Shown: positions 41,947 through 50,914, counted from the first letter of the stretch. The stretch is 64,000 nt of DNA from Niallia sp. FSL W8-0635 (GCF_038007965.1 NZ_JBBOYD010000001.1:4132501-4196500), one strand, 5' to 3'. Numbers and translations are program-made. The notes: a model not told the origin generated them from the letters alone.

Positions 41947-43899
41947 ATGGGGAAATATGATGAACTTTCACATTTTATCATCGGAAATGTTGGCGGGAAG
42001 GATAATATTATTGGCTTAACACATTGTATGACAAGATTGCGTTTTACTTTAAATGATTACAGTCTCGTAAACGAAGCGAATTTAAAAGGAAACAAAGAGA
42101 TTGCAACAGCTCAGAAAGCTGGTGGGCAGTATCAAGTTGTAATCGGCACCCATGTTGGTGATGTTTATAGTGTCATTTTGGATAAAATCGGAACTAGAAA
42201 AACAATGGAAAGTGAAAAAAAAGGTGCACTGAATTCCATCATTGAAATTATCACAAAAGTTATCACACCGATTTTAGGTGTATTACTCGCTAGCGGATTA
42301 ATTCAAGGCGTGCTTATGATCTTAACATTTGCAGGACTCATACAGGAAACAGATGGTGCTTATATTATTCTTAATGCAATGGGTCAGGCTATCTTTAACT
42401 TCTTCCCTGTAATTCTTGGATACACAAGTGCAAGGGCATTTAAACTCGATCCAGCTATTGGAATTATTATTGGTGCCACTATTATTTTCCCTGGCATGGT
42501 AGAAAATCTGGCAAGCGGCGATGCGGTTATGACATTATTTGAAGGAACAATTGCTGCTACGCCTGTTTTCCAAACGTTTTTTGGCATTCCCATCCTGTTC
42601 CCAGTGATGGGATATGGCTCAACCGTTATTCCAATCATTTTTATCGTGTATTTTGCTTCTAAAATTAATCAATATTTGAAGAAGAAAATTCCAGCAGTCA
42701 TGGCTTTTACGCTTGTACCTTTTTTAACCATATTAATTACGATTCCAATTTCACTCTTAGTTATTGGTCCAATTACAAATATGTTAAGTGAACTGATTTC
42801 AAATAGCGTTTCCTCCCTTTACGGAGTTTCCACTATTTTTACATCTTTTATTGTGGCACTTATTTATCAGCCATTAGTTATATTAGGCCTGCATTGGCCG
42901 TTAATTACTTTAGGATTGCAGAATTTAGGCAGTCATGGTTCAGACTACATTTTGCCTACACTGTTTACTGCATCCTTTGCGCAAGCAGCAGTTGTAGCAG
43001 CTGTCTATTTAAAATCAAAATCAAAAGTCCAAAAAGAAATTGCTGTTCCAGCGTTTATCTCAGCTCTCTTCTGTATTATTGAACCAGCAATTTATGGGGT
43101 AACGCTTCCCATAAAAAAACGTTTTGTATTTTCCATGCTCGGTGGTGCCATTGGTGGGACTTTTATCTCCGTATTCGGCGCTGATATGTATGGTGGAGTT
43201 GTTGGCATATTTGGCTTTGTTTCCTTCTTAAACCCTAATGGGGAATATACAGGCCTAATCATTTCCATAATTGGTGTACTTATTTCCATTGTTGTTTCCT
43301 TTTTATTGACTTACTTTATCTTTGATGAAGCTGTTGAAAACGAAGATTGTTCACCCCAACAGAAAAGCCCTGACTCAAAAGAAAAGGTCATCTATTCTCC
43401 GTTGCGTGGGAATGTTACGGAATTAAAAAATGCGACAGATTCAGCTTTTGCAAATGAATTATTAGGAAAAGGTATCTTGTTTTACCCAGAAGGCAACCAA
43501 ATTATTGCACCTTTTGATGGAATGATTACAACACTTTTCCCAACTGGCCATGCTGTAGGGATCACAAGTACGGATGGAGTAGAAATGCTTATACACGTAG
43601 GAAAGGATACGGTAAGACTAGATGGAAAGCATTTCAAAAAAATAAAAAAACAGGGAGAATTAGTAAAGCAAGGCGAGGTGATTGTGGAATTTGATTTAGA
43701 AGCAATTAAAAACGAAAACTTTAGCACAGAGACACCAGTAGTCATTACAAATTTAGATAATAACAAAAATATTTTAGTAACGAAAAATGGTTTGATAAAT
43801 TATCAAGACGAATTAATGTCAATCCAATTAATACAGGAAAATGAAACGGAAGGTATCAGCGGAGACAGTTCGACGAAGGATGGGGGTAGTTTTGCATGA
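41947..43899 (+). CDS. PTS EIIBCA, beta-glucoside family
   Basis: Three-domain permease of 650 residues: IIB with Cys27 (GLTHCMTRLRF), IIC of about ten segments (about 100-460, with FYxxGxxxIxxP-type loops such as GLHWPLITLG and EPAIYGVTLP), and IIA with His550 (MLIHVGKDTVRLDG). The layout matches BglF/BglP/SacP/TreP-type permeases. AGGAGG precedes the ATG. Its partner downstream is not a phospho-glycosidase of family 1 but an ADP-ribosylglycohydrolase-like protein, so the sugar may be an unusual glycoside. Controlled by the RAT/terminator directly upstream. Confidence 0.9.
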   Translation: MGKYDELSHFIIGNVGGKDNIIGLTHCMTRLRFTLNDYSLVNEANLKGNKEIATAQKAGGQYQVVIGTHVGDVYSVILDKIGTRKTMESEKKGALNSIIEIITKVITPILGVLLASGLIQGVLMILTFAGLIQETDGAYIILNAMGQAIFNFFPVILGYTSARAFKLDPAIGIIIGATIIFPGMVENLASGDAVMTLFEGTIAATPVFQTFFGIPILFPVMGYGSTVIPIIFIVYFASKINQYLKKKIPAVMAFTLVPFLTILITIPISLLVIGPITNMLSELISNSVSSLYGVSTIFTSFIVALIYQPLVILGLHWPLITLGLQNLGSHGSDYILPTLFTASFAQAAVVAAVYLKSKSKVQKEIAVPAFISALFCIIEPAIYGVTLPIKKRFVFSMLGGAIGGTFISVFGADMYGGVVGIFGFVSFLNPNGEYTGLIISIIGVLISIVVSFLLTYFIFDEAVENEDCSPQQKSPDSKEKVIYSPLRGNVTELKNATDSAFANELLGKGILFYPEGNQIIAPFDGMITTLFPTGHAVGITSTDGVEMLIHVGKDTVRLDGKHFKKIKKQGELVKQGEVIVEFDLEAIKNENFSTETPVVITNLDNNKNILVTKNGLINYQDELMSIQLIQENETEGISGDSSTKDGGSFA

Positions 43900-44903
43900 C
43901 AGCAAATAATGAATTGTTGAAAAGAATAAAAGGAATATTGATAGGTGGAGCGATTGGCGATGCATATGGAATGCCAACAGAATTTTGGACATATAGCCAA
44001 ATAAAAAGAAACTTTCCAAATGGCATTCAAACATTGCTTCCTTCTTTGGAAAATCAATTAATTCCAAGAACTTTGCCTGCCGGCTCTATTACGGATGATA
44101 CAATCAATACAATTATGATTTTAGAGTCGATTGTAAAAAACCAAGGGAAATTAAATGCGATGGATTATATTAAGCATTTGACAGAGTGGATTTCTAATGC
44201 AAAAGATTCTAAATTAGTTTCCGGTCCATCCACTCTTAGAGCTGTCCAAGCAATTAAAAATGGCGTTCCTATTAACAAAACTGGATTTGGCAATACAACC
44301 AATGGCGCTGCAATGAAGATTTCACCAATTGGACTTATATCCGAATACAAGCATTTAGATGAGTTAATGAATAATGTGTATGACATTTGTTTACCAACAC
44401 ATAATTCGAGTATAGCCGTGTCTGGCGCATGTGTAGTGGCAGCCTGCATTAGTTATGTTGCTGCTGGAGGGATGGATTTAAACGAAATGTGGGAACTTGC
44501 TATAAAAGTTGCCGAAGACTCAAAAGGAATTGGGGCCGAGTTTCCGAGTCCATCCTTATCCTTCCGCATTCAATATGTCCGCGACATTGTTGATAATTGT
44601 CTCGAAGAAGAAGCTATCATACGAATTGTCAACGAATTAGGAACTGGGGTAGAAACGATTGAAACCATTCCTGCTGTCTTGGCTGTTGTACAGCTCGCTA
44701 ATGGAGACCCGATGAAAGCTGCAAAAATCAGTGCAAGTTTAGGAGCTGACACAGATACAATCGGCGCTATTTCAGCAAGCATTTGTGGAGGGATGACTCC
44801 AAACTTTGATGAAAGTGATGTATCAATAATTGAAGAAATCAATTCCTTAGATTTTGATAAACTCGCTGAGAAAGCACTTCCATTTTCTCCATATTACATT
44901 TAA
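43896..44903 (+). CDS. ADP-ribosylglycohydrolase (DraG/ARH)-family protein in a PTS operon
   Basis: 335-residue ARH-fold hydrolase. Di-metal sites are visible at both ends: GAIGDAYGMPTEF (18-30), SITDDTI (64-70; Thr66, Asp67, Asp68) and SLGADTDTIGAI (281-292; Asp285, Asp287). The start overlaps the PTS stop (ATGA), so it is made with the permease. Family members remove ADP-ribose from proteins or cleave N- and O-ribosyl bonds of small molecules. In place of a phospho-beta-glucosidase, it may hydrolyse the phosphorylated glycoside brought in by the PTS. This function is an inference; no such enzyme is known to me. Confidence 0.9.
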   Translation: MTANNELLKRIKGILIGGAIGDAYGMPTEFWTYSQIKRNFPNGIQTLLPSLENQLIPRTLPAGSITDDTINTIMILESIVKNQGKLNAMDYIKHLTEWISNAKDSKLVSGPSTLRAVQAIKNGVPINKTGFGNTTNGAAMKISPIGLISEYKHLDELMNNVYDICLPTHNSSIAVSGACVVAACISYVAAGGMDLNEMWELAIKVAEDSKGIGAEFPSPSLSFRIQYVRDIVDNCLEEEAIIRIVNELGTGVETIETIPAVLAVVQLANGDPMKAAKISASLGADTDTIGAISASICGGMTPNFDESDVSIIEEINSLDFDKLAEKALPFSPYYI

Positions 44904-44985
44904 GAAAAGCTCTTGGGTTTTCAGTGAATTACTAAGTAACTTTACACGAACGGTTGGCGAGTGGAACATTTTTTGTTTGCCAACT

Positions 44986-45025
44986 AAACTAGGCACCATC
45001 TAAATTAATAGATGGTGCCTAGTTT
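44986..45025 (+). terminator. Terminator of the PTS/ARH operon
   Basis: A perfect 17-bp stem (44986-45002 with 45009-45025) around a 6-nt loop, ending GTTTATT. It contains GGCACC but is not a REP copy. Confidence 0.7.
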
Positions 45026-45088
45026 ATTGACGGTTACCTTGTAAAAAACATCACAAGAGTGGTAAAATTATGCGCCCGTAATCATCTT

Positions 45089-45253
45089 CTGAACTTCACG
45101 AAGAAATTCAAGAAATGTTTCTATGATTTTCACCTCCTTTCCTAAACAGAAAAAAGAGCAACAACCAACTACCCTCACAATATTAGTTCATCAACATTCA
45201 TACAATCTAACTCTCTATCAATCTTCGACAAATTTCGAGGCGTCACTGTGACC
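45089..45253. repeat. R1 repeat, copy 5, with decayed toxin start
   Basis: Contains the first toxin codons on the minus strand (45089-45124), with ATA at 45122-45124 in place of ATG, the CACCTCCTTTCC ribosome-binding region and the R1 block ending GTCACTGTGACC at 45253. Confidence 0.75.
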
Positions 45254-45316
45254 TAAACTTCAGACTATAGGAATACGAAAATAAAATGGACAGTTACTGC
45301 TAAATAAGATTGATTA

Positions 45317-45368
45317 CAACAATCTAACTCTCTCAATCTTCGACAAATTCCGAGGAGTCACTGTGACC
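45317..45368. repeat. R1 repeat, copy 6, partial
   Basis: Only the terminal block is present, from ACAATCTAACTCTC to GAGTCACTGTGACC. It abuts the orphan IS66 end at 45378. Confidence 0.7.
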
Positions 45369-45377
45369 AAGAATTTC

Positions 45378-45446
45378 TGTGTAATCTCTAGGAGATTATC
45401 GCATATAAAAAAGCGTCAAACCATGTGGGTATAGTTTGACGCTTAC
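45378..45446. mobile_element. Orphan IS66 end, 69 bp
   Basis: Identical by eye to the right end of the neighbouring IS66 element (48099-48167), including the terminal GTTTGACGCTTAC and an internal 11-bp inverted repeat. No transposase genes are attached. Confidence 0.75.
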
Positions 45447-45475
45447 ATAATATTGATAGTTTTGTATGTAAATAG

Positions 45476-45527
45476 AAAAAGGGATAGGTACATTTCTTAC
45501 TTAGTGAAATGTGTATCTATCCCTTTT
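45476..45527. terminator. Long hairpin, possible bidirectional terminator
   Basis: AAAAAGGGATAG (45476-45487) pairs with CTATCCCTTTTT (45516-45527), with an inner ACATTTC/GAAATGT stem. A/T runs flank both sides. Confidence 0.6.
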
Positions 45528-45626
45528 TACCTTTATTGAAAGGTTGATGTGTTAAATTCTAGGTCACAGTGCAACGAGCCCCTATTAGTAGACATGAAAA
45601 AGTGACCAAAAAAGTGGCTTTTTCCC

Positions 45627-45688
45627 CGCACTTACTGGCTCAGATGTCCGCAAATAGTGGCTCAAAACTCCGCACTGCCGGCTCAATC
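45627..45688. mobile_element. IS21-like end remnant with three 22-bp repeats
   Basis: Three imperfect direct repeats start at 45627, 45649 and 45671, each with CGCA and GGCTCA at fixed spacing. Multiple terminal repeats of this kind mark IS21-family ends. No istA/istB genes remain; the IS66 element begins at 45689, directly after the third repeat. Confidence 0.5.
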
Positions 45689-45740
45689 GTAAGCGTCAAA
45701 TAGACCCCACCTATGTTTTAGATGGGGCCTGGGTTATTAT

Positions 45741-47360
45741 TTAGTTAAGTTTTTTAAATGAAATACAAGACACTGGTAGTGTCGTTGACCAAGGAAGTAG
45801 TTGGTCAACGTTATCATGATCTGTCAGATCCAAGTTGGGAAGCTGCTCAAATAGATAGCGAAGATAGTAATATGGATTCAATCCGTTTGCGATCGCTGTC
45901 TCCACGATACTGTATATGATGGCACTGGCTCTCGCACCATTTGGTGTGTTACTAAACAGCCAAGCCTTCCTTCCAAGCACTACTGGCTTAATAGCCCTTT
46001 CGCTTCTATTGTTATCAATTTCTAATCGACCATCCTCTAGAAATGCCACTAACTTATCCCACTGGTTTAGACAGTATGTAATAGCTTTGCCGAGACCACT
46101 TTTAGGCAATACATGTTGTTCTTGTACTTTTAGCCATGACAAAAAAGAGTCTAGTATTGGTTTACTTTGCTCTAGACGTTGTTTATACCGTTCTTCCGGC
46201 TCTAATTCCTTTAACTTTCGCTCAATCGTGAAAAGTTGATTACAGAATTGGAGACCTTCGGTCGCAGCGACTGGTTTTATACTATTTGTAGGCAGTGCTT
46301 TTAAGACATCGGTAAAACCACGTCTGGCATGAGCCCAACAACCAACAAGTGTTACGTTTTCTACTTTATGATATCCGGCATAACCGTCGACTTGAAGAAA
46401 GCCTTTGAATTCCTTTAAGAAGTTCATTGGATTTTCTCCAGCTCTGGTTTCTTGATAATCATATAGTATGATGGGAGATCCCTCGACACCTGTACGGTAT
46501 AGCCACAAATAGGATTTAGATAAAGCGGATCTACCTGGCTCTTGAAGCACTTGAAGAGTTGTCTCATCCGCACAAACAATGTCAAGCTTAACTAGGAGCT
46601 GATGCATCCGACTATATAGCTTGCTTAACCAACGATCTGCTCCGTACATCATCCAATTAGCCATCGTTTGACGAGATAATGTTATACCCAAACGATGTAG
46701 ATGTTTTTCCTGTCTATATATAGGAAGTCCCTCTACATACTTTTGGCTCATGATATGTGCCAACATAGATGGAGATGCGAGACTTCCCGCAATGACTGGC
46801 TTCGGCATGGGCGCGGTTTGGATCGGCGTTTCAATGGCCTCCTGTTCACAATGGCGGCATGAATAAACATGGCGCACATGCTTCACCACTTTTACTTCAG
46901 CTGGGATATATTTTAATTCCTGACGGACTTCTGTACTCATTTCATGCAGGTTTCCACCGCAACACGAACAGACCTGCTCTTCATCGGATAAACGATAATC
47001 GATCGTTTCCACAGGCAGATTTTCTAACATCAACTGACGTTGGCCGCGTTTCTTCTTACGGCGGTAGGTGATGGTTTCTACGGTAGGTTCGGGTGATGCG
47101 AGGTCCGCTTCTTGTTCAACTTCATTAAAAAGAGTTAGTTCCAGTTGACCTGGAATGCCCTTTTCGCTAGACACACCAAAACGTTTAGACTGATGAAGGC
47201 GAAGCTGTTCTTGTAACCAACTAATCTTGGCTTCAGATTCACTTTTTTCCTTTTCTAGCTTCGCCTCTAAGTCTGCGTTTTTCTGTTCCAAGAGTTGAAC
47301 GCGCTCGAGAAGTTCTTCAATTGTAGGAGTTGTGTTTGCTGTTTTCTTTGTCTTTTTCAT
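45741..47360 (-). CDS. tnpC: IS66 transposase TnpC
   Basis: 539-residue IS66 transposase: N-terminal leucine-zipper coiled coil (about 13-60), zinc-finger region with CSCCGG and CRHC, and the DDE domain. Typical IS66 blocks are DETTLQVL, LQVDGYAGYHKVENVTLVGCWAHARRGF (in part), LEDGRLEIDNNRSERAIKPVVLGRKAWLFSNT (in part). Intact and full length. It is about 85-90% similar by eye to the TnpC of the neighbouring copy, so the two are distinct family members and not a fresh duplication. Confidence 0.93.
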   Translation of the reverse strand: MKKTKKTANTTPTIEELLERVQLLEQKNADLEAKLEKEKSESEAKISWLQEQLRLHQSKRFGVSSEKGIPGQLELTLFNEVEQEADLASPEPTVETITYRRKKKRGQRQLMLENLPVETIDYRLSDEEQVCSCCGGNLHEMSTEVRQELKYIPAEVKVVKHVRHVYSCRHCEQEAIETPIQTAPMPKPVIAGSLASPSMLAHIMSQKYVEGLPIYRQEKHLHRLGITLSRQTMANWMMYGADRWLSKLYSRMHQLLVKLDIVCADETTLQVLQEPGRSALSKSYLWLYRTGVEGSPIILYDYQETRAGENPMNFLKEFKGFLQVDGYAGYHKVENVTLVGCWAHARRGFTDVLKALPTNSIKPVAATEGLQFCNQLFTIERKLKELEPEERYKQRLEQSKPILDSFLSWLKVQEQHVLPKSGLGKAITYCLNQWDKLVAFLEDGRLEIDNNRSERAIKPVVLGRKAWLFSNTPNGARASAIIYSIVETAIANGLNPYYYLRYLFEQLPNLDLTDHDNVDQLLPWSTTLPVSCISFKKLN

Positions 47361-47409
47361 GATTTCATTATACTATAAGATCCAACCGATTACTCTCATA
47401 ATTTCATGT

Positions 47410-47769
47410 TTAAACGACAGTTTTTGCAGAAACGACGGGATGTGCTTTTGTCTGTTCTAATGATAAACCATCTAACAACCAATTCAATTGGCGACGTGAG
47501 ATTTTATACGGACCTAAGCTCCCATGATCAGATGGCCAGTGAAATGTTCCACGTTCGAGTCTTCGGTAGTACAACCAAAATCCGTTGGTATCCCAATGAA
47601 GAATCTTGAGTTTATCGCGTTTCTTGTTACAAAAAACAAAAAGACTCGATGAAAAGGGATCTAGATTGAATTCCATCTGAACGATGATAGCTAATCCATC
47701 AATGGATTTTCTCATGTCCGTGCTACCTCGAGCGAGGTAGACACTCTCAATCGTTGATGCATTTAGCAT
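47410..47769 (-). CDS. tnpB: IS66 accessory protein TnpB
   Basis: 119-residue IS66 Orf2 protein with VYLARGSTDMRKSIDGLAIIVQ, PFSSSLFVFCNKKRDKLKILHWD and GFWLYYRRLERGTFHWP (in parts), the hallmark segments. Needed for IS66 transposition; biochemical role unclear. It overlaps tnpA by 7 bp. Confidence 0.92.
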   Translation of the reverse strand: MLNASTIESVYLARGSTDMRKSIDGLAIIVQMEFNLDPFSSSLFVFCNKKRDKLKILHWDTNGFWLYYRRLERGTFHWPSDHGSLGPYKISRRQLNWLLDGLSLEQTKAHPVVSAKTVV

Positions 47770-48080
47770 ATGGATTGAAGTGTCCTTACCACATCTACAA
47801 GCAGCTGGGGATCAAAGCCTTGTTTGACCTCTAACGCTACGTGACCAACATGAACAACTATGTTAGATTGAGAGTCTGTCATTGTTTCATCCATTTCTAA
47901 TGTAATCCATTGTGAAGGGGTATTTGACGTGTCTTCGGTTGTTTTAAGCTTCTTCTTCCAATACCAGAATTGATGAATACTGACCTCGTTGGCTGCACAC
48001 CAATTTGAAGCACTTAGTCCGCTTGCCATATAGTTAGCAATCCGTTTTTCCCATTCAACTCTAAGATCGGATCTCTTCAT
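47763..48080 (-). CDS. tnpA: IS66 accessory protein TnpA
   Basis: 105-residue IS66 Orf1 protein. A helix-turn-helix-like N-terminus (WEKRIANYMASGLSASNWCAANEVSIHQFWYWKKKL, in part) is typical of the family. First gene of the element, reading inward from the right inverted repeat. Confidence 0.9.
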   Translation of the reverse strand: MKRSDLRVEWEKRIANYMASGLSASNWCAANEVSIHQFWYWKKKLKTTEDTSNTPSQWITLEMDETMTDSQSNIVVHVGHVALEVKQGFDPQLLVDVVRTLQSIC

Positions 48081-48172
48081 ATAGCAAAACCTCCATTATG
48101 TGTAATCTCTAGGAGATTATCGCATATAAAAAAGCGTCAAACCATGTGGGTATAGTTTGACGCTTACACCAA

Positions 48173-48180
48173 GAGTTAAG
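48173..48180. repeat. 8-bp target-site duplication, left
   Basis: GAGTTAAG directly before IS66-B, identical to 50675-50682 directly after it. Eight bp is the standard IS66 duplication length. Confidence 0.85.
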
Positions 48181-48271
48181 GTAAGCGTCAAACTCTTCCC
48201 ACATGTTCATACCTAGTAATCTTTGAGATAATCTCTTCAAACATCAAAGAAATATTTGAGGAGGTTTTTTC

Positions 48272-48598
48272 ATGACTAAAAGTCCTAATCTAGCACTACG
48301 AAAAGAATGGGAACAGAGAATTGCCGACTACAAAGCGAGTGGTCAATCTCAAGCTAAATGGTGTGAGGACAATGGTATAAGTTATCATCAATTTGGATAT
48401 TGGAAGAAAAGGCTTAAAGACCAACATACGGAAAAAGCAAATAATTCATGGGTCCCAGTAATCATAGAGGAACCTAAACCTGCACGATGTGAATCTCTAC
48501 TAATCAAGGTTGGCTCTGTTTCCATAGAAGTGAATTCAGGCTTTAATTCTACACTTCTCACAGAAGTGATAAAGGTACTGAAAGAGCATGTTGAATGA
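48272..48598 (+). CDS. tnpA: IS66 accessory protein TnpA
   Basis: 108-residue IS66 Orf1 protein (EWEQRIADYKASGQSQAKWCEDNGISYHQFGYWKKRL, in part). TTTGAGGAGG before the ATG. It is clearly related to, but diverged from, the copy in IS66-A. Overlaps tnpB by 11 bp. Confidence 0.9.
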   Translation: MTKSPNLALRKEWEQRIADYKASGQSQAKWCEDNGISYHQFGYWKKRLKDQHTEKANNSWVPVIIEEPKPARCESLLIKVGSVSIEVNSGFNSTLLTEVIKVLKEHVE

Positions 48599-48947
48599 AG
48601 TGACTGTTGATCGCGTCTTTCTAGCGAAAGGAAGTACGGATATGAGAAAATCGATTGATGGATTGGCTGTACTTGTTCAAGAAGTTTTTGAGCTAGATCC
48701 TTTTTCTCCTAATCTATTTGTATTTTGTAATAGAAAGCGAGATAAAATGAAGATTTTATTTTGGGATAAAAATGGTTTTTGGCTCTATTACCGTCGTCTA
48801 GAAAAAGGCCGATTTCACTGGCCAGCCGATGACCAAAATGCAACACCTCTAAAAATAACTCGTCAACAATTACGCTGGTTATTAGATGGATTGTCATTGG
48901 AACAAAGGCATGCCCATCCTGAGGTGATGGCTAGAACCATCATCTAA
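48588..48947 (+). CDS. tnpB: IS66 accessory protein TnpB
   Basis: 119-residue IS66 Orf2 protein with VFLAKGSTDMRKSIDGL and GFWLYYRRLEKGRFHWP. Same length as the IS66-A version. It overlaps tnpA and ends just before the tnpC region. Confidence 0.92.
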   Translation: MLNEVTVDRVFLAKGSTDMRKSIDGLAVLVQEVFELDPFSPNLFVFCNRKRDKMKILFWDKNGFWLYYRRLEKGRFHWPADDQNATPLKITRQQLRWLLDGLSLEQRHAHPEVMARTII

Positions 48948-49003
48948 TGGAATACTTCTATTATATAGAGACAATTCATCTGTTTTTTCGTATAATAGAA
49001 CCT

Positions 49004-50626
49004 ATGAAAAAGAAAACGAAACACTCAACCCCAACTCCTACAATTGAAGAACTTCTCGAGCGCGTTCAACTTCTTGAAAAGCAAAACGCAGAATTAGAGG
49101 CGAAGCTAGAAAAAGAAAAATCTGAATCGGAAGCCAAAATTAATTGGTTAAAAGAACAGCTTCGCCTTTATCAATCTAAACGTTTTGGTATTTCAAGTGA
49201 AAGAACACTTCCAGGTCAACTGGGGTTAACTCTTTTTAATGAAGTGGAAAAAGAAGCGAACCTCGAATTACCAGAACCTACAGTAGAAACCATCACTTAT
49301 CGTCGTAAGAAGAAGAATGGGCAACGTCAGTTGATGTTAGAAAACTTGCCTGTGGAAACGATTGAATACCGTCTATCCGAAGAAGAGCAAGTGTGTTCGT
49401 GCTGTAATGGAAAATTACATGAAATGAGTACAGAAGTCCGTCAGGAAATAAAATATATCCCAGCTGAAGTCAAAGTAATGAAGCATGTTCGCTACGTTTA
49501 TTCCTGTCGTCATTGCGAACAGGAAGCGATGGAAACTCCCATCCAAACGGCACCAATGCCAAAACCAGTGATTTCAGGAAGCTTAGCTTCTCCCTCTATT
49601 TTGGCACATATTATGAGCCAAAAATATGTAGATGGACTCCCTATCTATCGCCAGGAGAAGCAATTTCATCGAATGGGATTAGCTTTATCACGCCAAACGA
49701 TGGCTAATTGGATGATCTATGGGGCAGATCGATGGTTGACTCCATTATATGATCGAATGCATCAACTTCTATTAAAGCTAGATATTGTGCATGCGGATGA
49801 GACAACCCTACAGGTACTTCACGAACCTGGGCGTCCAGCAACTTCCAACTCTTATCTATGGTTGTACAGGACAGGAATGGAAGGACCACCAATTGTTCTC
49901 TATGATTATCAAGAAACGCGTGCCGGTGAGAATCCAAAGAAATTCCTTCATGGATTTAAGGGATATTTACAAGTTGATGGGTACGCTGGTTATCATAAGG
50001 TAGAGAACGTCACCATTGTAGGTTGTTGGGCCCATGCGAGGAGAGCATTCTCTGACGTTCTAAAAGCATTACCAGCATCTAGCATAAAACCGGTAACGGC
50101 AACCGAAGGTCTCCAATTCTGTAATCAGCTTTTCGCCATTGAGAGAAAAGTAAAAGAATTAGACCCGAATGAACGTTTTGAACAACGTCTTAAACAAAGC
50201 AAACCAGTACTAGACGCTTTTTTGTCATGGCTAAAAATACAAGAACAAAAAGTACTCCCTAAAAGTGGAATGGGCAAGGCGGTAACATACTGTCTCCATC
50301 AATGGGATAAACTAATAGCCTTTTTGGAGGATGGTCGATTAGAAATCGATAATAATCGAAGTGAACGGTCGATCAAGTCAGTAGTGATTGGAAGAAAGGC
50401 ATGGCTATTCAGTAATACACCGCAAGGTGCTAGAGCCAGTGCCATCATATACAGTATGGTGGAGACAGCAATCGCAAATGGATTAAATCCATATTACTAT
50501 CTTCGCTATCTATTTGAACAGCTTCCCAATATGAATTTGACAGATATAGATGCCTTAGACCGAATGCTTCCTTGGTCAACAACTTTACCAGTTTCTTGTA
50601 TCTCTTTTAAAAAGTTATCTAAATAA
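49004..50626 (+). CDS. tnpC: IS66 transposase TnpC
   Basis: 540-residue transposase from the ATG at 49004, chosen to match the N-terminus of the IS66-A protein (MKKKTKHST versus MKKTKKTAN); the frame opens at 48947. Coiled coil, zinc-finger (CSCCNG, CRHC) and DDE-region motifs (DETTLQVL, VDGYAGYH, IDNNRSERSIK) are all present. Intact. Confidence 0.92.
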   Translation: MKKKTKHSTPTPTIEELLERVQLLEKQNAELEAKLEKEKSESEAKINWLKEQLRLYQSKRFGISSERTLPGQLGLTLFNEVEKEANLELPEPTVETITYRRKKKNGQRQLMLENLPVETIEYRLSEEEQVCSCCNGKLHEMSTEVRQEIKYIPAEVKVMKHVRYVYSCRHCEQEAMETPIQTAPMPKPVISGSLASPSILAHIMSQKYVDGLPIYRQEKQFHRMGLALSRQTMANWMIYGADRWLTPLYDRMHQLLLKLDIVHADETTLQVLHEPGRPATSNSYLWLYRTGMEGPPIVLYDYQETRAGENPKKFLHGFKGYLQVDGYAGYHKVENVTIVGCWAHARRAFSDVLKALPASSIKPVTATEGLQFCNQLFAIERKVKELDPNERFEQRLKQSKPVLDAFLSWLKIQEQKVLPKSGMGKAVTYCLHQWDKLIAFLEDGRLEIDNNRSERSIKSVVIGRKAWLFSNTPQGARASAIIYSMVETAIANGLNPYYYLRYLFEQLPNMNLTDIDALDRMLPWSTTLPVSCISFKKLSK

Positions 50627-50674
50627 TAACTTAGGTCCCATCTAATTAATAGGTGGGACCTATTTGACGCTTAC

Positions 50675-50682
50675 GAGTTAAG
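50675..50682. repeat. 8-bp target-site duplication, right
   Basis: GAGTTAAG, matching 48173-48180. Confidence 0.85.
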
Positions 50683-50914
50683 TGCATCTAAAATACAAAA
50701 TACTTTATGCTCATTGCAATACTTTGCACTTTTATTTTGCAGAACACAACAAAGGAATTCAGTGATAAAGGCTTGGCATACTGGTACATTCCGTGTCATT
50801 TGGAGGTAAAAGTTGTGTCAGAAGGGTTCATTTCAGTGAACGTATGCATCTATCAGGATTAGACTTATTTAGAGTTGTCTCTGTGACCTAAAGTTTATTT
50901 TAATTCAAATTTAA
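50683..50914. other. Intergenic, no gene recognised
   Basis: Contains a remnant of the R1 end (CTCTGTGACCTAAAG near 50878) but no coding frame with support. Confidence 0.5.

Larger units (their letters stand above)
45689..48167 (-). mobile_element. IS66-family insertion sequence A
   Basis: 2,479-bp element with tnpA, tnpB and tnpC on the minus strand and terminal inverted repeats GTAAGCGTCAAA (45689) and TTTGACGCTTAC (ending 48167). The flanking 8-mers (GCTCAATC and ACCAAGAG) differ, so the target duplication is lost, suggesting later rearrangement or deletion at one end. Confidence 0.88.
48181..50674 (+). mobile_element. IS66-family insertion sequence B, intact
   Basis: 2,494-bp element, GTAAGCGTCAAA at 48181 and TTTGACGCTTAC ending at 50674, with GAGTTAAG duplicated on both sides. 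Genes tnpA, tnpB and tnpC are open, so it is probably a functional and fairly recent insertion. Its tnpA end faces that of IS66-A, 13 bp away. Confidence 0.92.

Noticed and set aside
44986..45025. GGCACC-containing hairpin as a REP element
   Set aside because: The stem is different and longer, has a 6-nt loop, and lacks the flanking REP modules; it is a plain terminator.
25408..45368. Regularly recurring R1/R3 blocks as a possible CRISPR array
   Set aside because: The copies are tens to thousands of bases apart, differ in length and carry parts of a gene; there is no constant spacer size and no cas gene.
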